DNA of 64,000 nt from Nothopassalora personata (Eukaryota > Ascomycota > Dothideomycetes > Mycosphaerellales > Mycosphaerellaceae), in NCBI GenBank assembly GCA_033816765.1, contig CM066287.1, forward strand, positions 4,340,001-4,404,000. The letters run 5' to 3'. The notes beneath the pieces were generated by a model. The model made no database searches. It was not told the DNA's origin and saw nothing but the letters and a program-made list of their open reading frames with translations. The translations under genes were made by a program, and so were the position numbers. This document shows, one piece after another, positions 59,459 to 64,000 of this stretch; the stretch's first letter is position 1, and the number at the start of each line of letters is the position of its first letter.

Positions 59459-62400
59459 TCACCATCTCCTCCCGTAAACATCATGCTCTTGGTGTAATCG
59501 CGCTTTGGCCTGCGGTCGATTCGGCACCGGTCGATACACATTGCCAAGATCTGTGACGTGGTCACCCGCTGCGATCTCATCGCGATGATTGAGCAATCGA
59601 TTGTCGCCGCCAAACTTCTCCCACAACGCCCGATCCTCTTCATCGTGCCCTCCATGCTCGGCATCACGCTTGAAGAGTCCCAGAATGTCCTTCATGGACA
59701 GCTTGCCAACGCCCTTGCCGCCTTCTATGGCTGCCTTGGCGAGCTCGCGTTTGCGTTCTTGGAGCTCAATGATCCTCTCCTCCACACTGTTGCGCACCGT
59801 CAATCGGAATACCTTGACGTCGATGGTTTGGTTGAGTCGGTGGACACGGTCGATCGCTTGCTCCTCCACGAAAGGGTTCCAGAAAGGCTCAACGATCACC
59901 ACTCGAGATGCCGCAGTGAGATTGAGGCCAAGGGAGCCGCACTTGAGTGAGCACAGCAGCACGCGTGTCTTCGGGTCGTTACGCAATGAGTTCAGAGATT
60001 GCTCGCGAGCATCGGGACGCATGCTCCCGTCGTATCGGACAAAGCGAAGGTTGCTGGTCTTGAGGTGTGGTTCGATGAGATCCAACATGGTCGTGAACTG
60101 CGAGAACACTATCGTCTTGTGCTTTGGTGACTCCTTGTGCAGAATCCTGAGAAGATGCCGGATCTTGGTCGATGGTGTGTGACCGGATTTGCCACTGGCG
60201 CCCATGCCACCGAGAATGTTAGCTTCAGAGTCGGATTCGTCTGATGCGTCATCAGCGTCGTCCCCTTCGCTCTCATCGTCTTCCTCCGATATCTCGTCTG
60301 ACTCTCTGGCATGTCTGCTTCGCATCTTCGCCCGAGATGGAGAGTCCACGACTTCGGAGTCGTCCTCATCACTTCGGCTTGAATCAATAGTGTCTAGAGT
60401 CTCGCCGCCACCTTCTTCATCCTCATCGTCCGTGGTACCTGTTTTGTCCAGCCTAGCCAGGCTGTCGTCTTCGTCGTCGCTGTCGTCGATGATTCTGCGG
60501 TTTCTAGCACGACGCTGCTCCGACTTCGCCTCAGCTTTTGCGATCTTGACTTTGGATTTCTCGGCCTTCTTCTTACGTCTCTTCTCTTTCTCATTTTTCT
60601 TCATGGCGGCAAGGTCAGCCTCGCACTCAGAGCACCGAATTGCGCCATCTCTGGCCTCGGACAAGGACAACTTGATTTGACAGACATCGCAGTGCTTGGA
60701 CTGAACACTAATCCCGCCCATCAGGGCTGCGAGGTCGTCCATATCGTTGCCGCTGGGCTTCCGAGGCGTTTGCGAACCCGCCATCCCAGTGGTCATGGCA
60801 TCTTTGTCCTTGTTCATGGACATCTCGACCAGTCGCGGATGATTGCAGGCCTGCCTGAGTCTCAGCAAGAGAACGAGAGCGCCGATGTAGTCAGCTTTGG
60901 CAGCATGTGCCATTTCGTCCAAGCGCTTGTCGGCTCTAGCTTGGAGACGGCTGTAGAAGTCTTGCTCCTCTTCATCCAGCTCACACTCGACAGTGAGCAC
61001 TTCGCGCTTGACGATCTGCATGCCGCCTTTGTTCTCGCCGTCCTTGCCAGCTTTACCACCAAAGTTGAGCGCGCCCTCATTTTTGAGAATATCCTTGGTG
61101 CGCCGCTTCATGCATGCACGGAGGAAGTATTGCAGTCGTCTCATAGCGAGACCACCGCGGCCGTTCTTCATTGGCTGAGTGATATCTTGCTTCCAAATTG
61201 ACGGTTCGCAGTACGGCTTGATGCGGAGGAATTTGATCAATGACTGCAGTTCATCCAAGTTATTCTGCATCGGTGTCCCAGTCAAGCACCATCGATACCA
61301 GCTGTTCAAGGCGCAACAAGCTTGCGTTGCTTTAGCGTTGCGGTTCTTGATGCTGTGAGCTTCATCAAGCATGACTCTGTACCAGTGTACACCGAAGCAG
61401 CCGATTCTGCTGCCGCCACTGACGAGCATGTTGGAGCCAGCATGTTCTGATGTAAGTGTCTGAAAGGTGGTGATGACGACGTCGTATTTCTTCAGCTGAT
61501 CCCCGGACTTCGTTCTATTCGCACCATGGTGTACCAGGACCTTCAAAGCATGGCTCTTAGACACCTTTGACTTGATCTCAGACTCCCACTGCTTGATGAG
61601 AGCAAGAGGTGCGACAACGAGGGTTGACCTGCCGACCTCCGGGCCCGGCATCTTCTGGTTCTTGCGCTCTGGCTTCGCGTCTAAGGTGGGTCGTGGGTTG
61701 GTCAACAGAAGAGCCACAGACTGTACAGTCTTGCCTAAGCCCATGTCGTCTGCCAAGATTCCACCATAAGGAAGCACACCCTTCACCTTCTTCTGTCCGA
61801 TTTCTCTGTCAATCATCCATGATACGCCTTCGACTTGATGTGGCAAGAGCTTGACTGCGAGACCATCGATGGTGCCGTCATCCTCCTCCCCTTCCGCGTC
61901 CTCTTCGACATCCTTCGCCTCTTTGTCGTCCTTCACGCTCAAAGCTGCAAGCTTGCCCGCCAGGCCTTTCGACTTCCTTTCTTCTGAATCGCGTTTCTTA
62001 GCACGTCTTCGGAGACGAGTCCTGCCCTTCGAGTCGTCATCGTCGAATGCGCCCTCAAGCAGGTTCTTGATGTTCTCGCTTGCTTTGTCAGCATCCACAT
62101 ACATGTATGGATCTTCAGTGCCAAACGTCCTGCTCTCCGCTCTGATGGCAGCATCTGGGTCGAAGCACTCTCCGTCGCTGTTGTCGTCCTGCGCAGTGAG
62201 GTCGACCACAGGCTTTGGTGGTGGGCCTGCTGATTTGTAGAATTCCGCCTGAGCTGTTGAGCTGAACATCGGCTTCGGTGGACGGAAGGTCTGGAGTGGC
62301 GCGTTTGTTGGTTGGTGGATGTTTGTTGAGTTTGGGACATGACTTGGCTTGTATTGCTGTGCAGTGGTCGCGTTTGCCGGCAGCGATGCAGATGATGTCT

Positions 62401-62962
62401 GGAGTTCTTCGGGCAGGTAGAAGTCGCGCTGGTCTGTAGGATACTCGTTCGAGGTCACTCGCGAAGCCGTGGTTGGTCTGATCGAGTGCTGCGGGCGCTG
62501 CTTGGGCATGAAGATGCTCGATGTCTGCTTCCTGGGCTGTGTGGGCCCTCTGAGTGGGTTGCGTAGCGGACTGGCTTCCCCGAAGGTGACATCCGACAGT
62601 GAGGTATTGGCAGGCTTGCCATCTCCATCTACCTCCGACGCTTTAGGTGAGGCAGACTGCATCTTGGCGGAGATGTTGGCAAGCGGGATGCGCTCCTTGG
62701 TGTCTCGCTTTTGCGGCGAGAGATAGTGACCAGAGGATGTCCGGCTTGGGTCTCGTTCGCGGACCATGAGGTCGTTGCCGTCAGTGTCGAACGATGCCTG
62801 AGCGTCTAACCAGTCGTTCGCTGCGTCGCTCGAGGACCCTTGAATCGACCGTATGCCGAGTGTGTTGATGGGCTTGAAGGCGCTTCGCCGCTGCGATGAG
62901 TTGCGTTTGTCCGCCCTTGCTGGATATGAGCGCAAGAAGCTGTTGGGGGAAGGATGTCGCAC
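59459..62962 (-). CDS. SNF2-family DNA translocase, Rad5/Rad16 class
   Basis: ATP-dependent nuclear translocase in chromatin or repair. Domain order: disordered N-terminus (to about 370); SNF2 N-lobe with LLPHQVEGVSWM, ILADDMGLGKT (Walker A), LDEAHSIKN (DEAH) and WCLTGTPMQNN; an inserted four-Cys motif CDVC...CSEC where Rad5/Rad16 proteins carry a RING; a very acidic/basic insert (about 790-930); C-lobe with KTIVFSQFTTMLDLI, LLCSLKCGSLGLNLT and IDRVHRLNQT. The zinc motif is too short for a full RING, so E3 activity is doubtful. The open frame begins at GTG 62962 right after TAA; the first in-frame ATG is at 62767. A short 5' exon upstream is possible. Confidence 0.9.
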   Translation of the reverse strand: MRHPSPNSFLRSYPARADKRNSSQRRSAFKPINTLGIRSIQGSSSDAANDWLDAQASFDTDGNDLMVRERDPSRTSSGHYLSPQKRDTKERIPLANISAKMQSASPKASEVDGDGKPANTSLSDVTFGEASPLRNPLRGPTQPRKQTSSIFMPKQRPQHSIRPTTASRVTSNEYPTDQRDFYLPEELQTSSASLPANATTAQQYKPSHVPNSTNIHQPTNAPLQTFRPPKPMFSSTAQAEFYKSAGPPPKPVVDLTAQDDNSDGECFDPDAAIRAESRTFGTEDPYMYVDADKASENIKNLLEGAFDDDDSKGRTRLRRRAKKRDSEERKSKGLAGKLAALSVKDDKEAKDVEEDAEGEEDDGTIDGLAVKLLPHQVEGVSWMIDREIGQKKVKGVLPYGGILADDMGLGKTVQSVALLLTNPRPTLDAKPERKNQKMPGPEVGRSTLVVAPLALIKQWESEIKSKVSKSHALKVLVHHGANRTKSGDQLKKYDVVITTFQTLTSEHAGSNMLVSGGSRIGCFGVHWYRVMLDEAHSIKNRNAKATQACCALNSWYRWCLTGTPMQNNLDELQSLIKFLRIKPYCEPSIWKQDITQPMKNGRGGLAMRRLQYFLRACMKRRTKDILKNEGALNFGGKAGKDGENKGGMQIVKREVLTVECELDEEEQDFYSRLQARADKRLDEMAHAAKADYIGALVLLLRLRQACNHPRLVEMSMNKDKDAMTTGMAGSQTPRKPSGNDMDDLAALMGGISVQSKHCDVCQIKLSLSEARDGAIRCSECEADLAAMKKNEKEKRRKKKAEKSKVKIAKAEAKSEQRRARNRRIIDDSDDEDDSLARLDKTGTTDDEDEEGGGETLDTIDSSRSDEDDSEVVDSPSRAKMRSRHARESDEISEEDDESEGDDADDASDESDSEANILGGMGASGKSGHTPSTKIRHLLRILHKESPKHKTIVFSQFTTMLDLIEPHLKTSNLRFVRYDGSMRPDAREQSLNSLRNDPKTRVLLCSLKCGSLGLNLTAASRVVIVEPFWNPFVEEQAIDRVHRLNQTIDVKVFRLTVRNSVEERIIELQERKRELAKAAIEGGKGVGKLSMKDILGLFKRDAEHGGHDEEDRALWEKFGGDNRLLNHRDEIAAGDHVTDLGNVYRPVPNRPQAKARLHQEHDVYGRRW

Positions 62963-64000
62963 TTACACTTTGAATCCAGGGCTTCGTCTGCGGTGTTATC
63001 AGATGTCGACGCTGATCAGACCGTTGCAAGCAGCTTCCGGCCCCAGTTTTGCCTGTTGTCAAGGGCAACAAACTGACGCGCGAGATCACGTGCACACATG
63101 TTCTGGCTTCTTGTCTCTTCACTTCATTTAGCCTGCAGACCAGCTCTTACAACATCCACTGCTCTGGATGGCCGCTACACCAGCGGCGCATCATACACGA
63201 TGCTGCTTTGCTCCGAATCATAAGTAAGGTGTCATGTGTCCCCTAATCCTGTTCGCTTGCGGAGGTATGAGCAAAGGTATACCTATCGCATCACCAGACA
63301 CGCTCACCGTGTGTTTAACAATGATTTGCTGCTCTCTTTTCCCGTTGTCGTGTGTAAATACTGACACAGGGCAGAGCTGTACTCAAATAGACTACTATTA
63401 GGCAGAGAACTACAACTCGCCTGGGAACTCATACTGGTGCATGCTGGCTTTCGCCGCCGTAGCTCAGCCTCAGTCTCGTCCTCGAAGAGCAATAGTACAG
63501 TTGGCATATGCAACGCCGACGCCGACAGCGATCTCTTCGAGCCACGGACTTTACTGCCCATGTTATATGCCGAGATCGAAGTAGACTCCACTACATGGCT
63601 GGCGACGGCTGTGTTTGCAATACCGAGTAGTGCAGAAGCTTGGTCTGATGTGTAGCAGAAGAGTTTGGTGGCAAAGCCATCCCTTCCACAGTGGGTCAAA
63701 GATCTAATCAACGAAGCGTGATTTCTGCGTACTCTGCACAAGATACTGGTCACTGAAAGTTCCTATGCACTTTTTCCGTCTGACCAGGCTCACGACAAGG
63801 GAAAGTAAGCACAAAAGCTCCCCCCTCTTCAAAACCCAATTTACCTTCCTTCATCTACCTCTAGCTGCTGTATTGGTCATAGTGAGACAACCCCCAGCTT
63901 CTATCTGCTAAGTAGGTCCTTGGCATGCTTTTCCCACGGCGGTAGGTTTTGATTGCAGTCTCGTAACTACAAAACATCACGTTCATCGCACTGGGCAAGC
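62963..64000. other. Window end, no gene supported
   Basis: Upstream region of the SNF2 gene, then about 0.9 kb with only weak frames (63304-63753 on minus, 63437-63655 on plus) that overlap each other and show no domain. Nothing is called. Confidence 0.45.

Overview
The window looks like a filamentous ascomycete (Pezizomycotina, probably Dothideomycetes). The genes are intron-poor with short introns (about 50-100 nt, GT..AG, one 356-nt exception). They include an OYE flavoenzyme, a FRE-type ferric reductase, a HET-domain relic, a CAP10/GT90 glycosyltransferase and a fungal PPC89-like spindle pole protein. The centre is a repeat island with the signature of repeat-induced point mutation (RIP): CpA/TpG depleted, TpA enriched, CpG kept, and CAA/CAG codons turned into TAA/TAG. 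Family names are given from sequence memory only; no search was run.

Layout. 1-24.4 kb is ordinary gene-bearing DNA: an unrecognised Cys-rich terminal exon (-), a PTS1-bearing thioesterase (-), a PHO13-type HAD phosphatase (-), a broken HET gene (+), an OYE/YqjM-type oxidoreductase (+), a possible small gene (-), a ferric reductase (+), a small frameshifted relic (-), a PIP-kinase-domain protein (-) divergent from a WBP11-like splicing protein (+), a CEP57/PPC89-like spindle pole protein (+), an Rsm1/NIPA-like C3HC zinc-finger protein (-) and a GT90 protein (+). 52.8-63 kb is again genic: a G3BP-like NTF2+RRM protein (+), a 1073-aa coiled-coil protein (-) and a Rad5/Rad16-class SNF2 ATPase (-).

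The island (about 24.93-52.35 kb) is a nest of LTR retrotransposons whose borders can be read to the base from target-site duplications (TSDs). E1 (25868-32906, minus sense, TSD GTCTA) is a chromovirus with two LTRs that read as identical and with open gag and pol; it is not RIP-mutated although it sits inside RIP-mutated DNA. E2 (35061-42635, plus sense, TSD CTCTA) is a RIP-destroyed chromovirus. E4 (43381-51451, TSD CCTAC) is a RIP-mutated, Gag-only, non-autonomous LTR element. Its left LTR is split by E3 (43473-49086, TSD CAGTA/TAGTA), a RIP-mutated Ty1/copia element. The remaining island DNA is older RIP-mutated repeat.

The most interesting signals are in these elements. (i) In both E1 and E2 the primer-binding position just inside the 5' LTR lacks a tRNA 3'-end match, but is a perfect 10-nt complement of a site inside the element's own LTR, 61 and 52 nt from the LTR end. 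This is the layout expected of Tf1/sushi-type self-primed reverse transcription. (ii) E3 instead carries a copia-type complement to the anticodon region of initiator tRNA-Met. (iii) E1 gag and pol are joined through a window of only 15 nt containing an A5 run, in the -1 frame. (iv) E4 pairs a sense gag with an antisense ORF that has a CxxC motif. (v) The NTF2-RRM gene 0.4 kb from the island has an in-frame TAG followed by 89 further open codons, compatible with a C-to-T change at a CAG.
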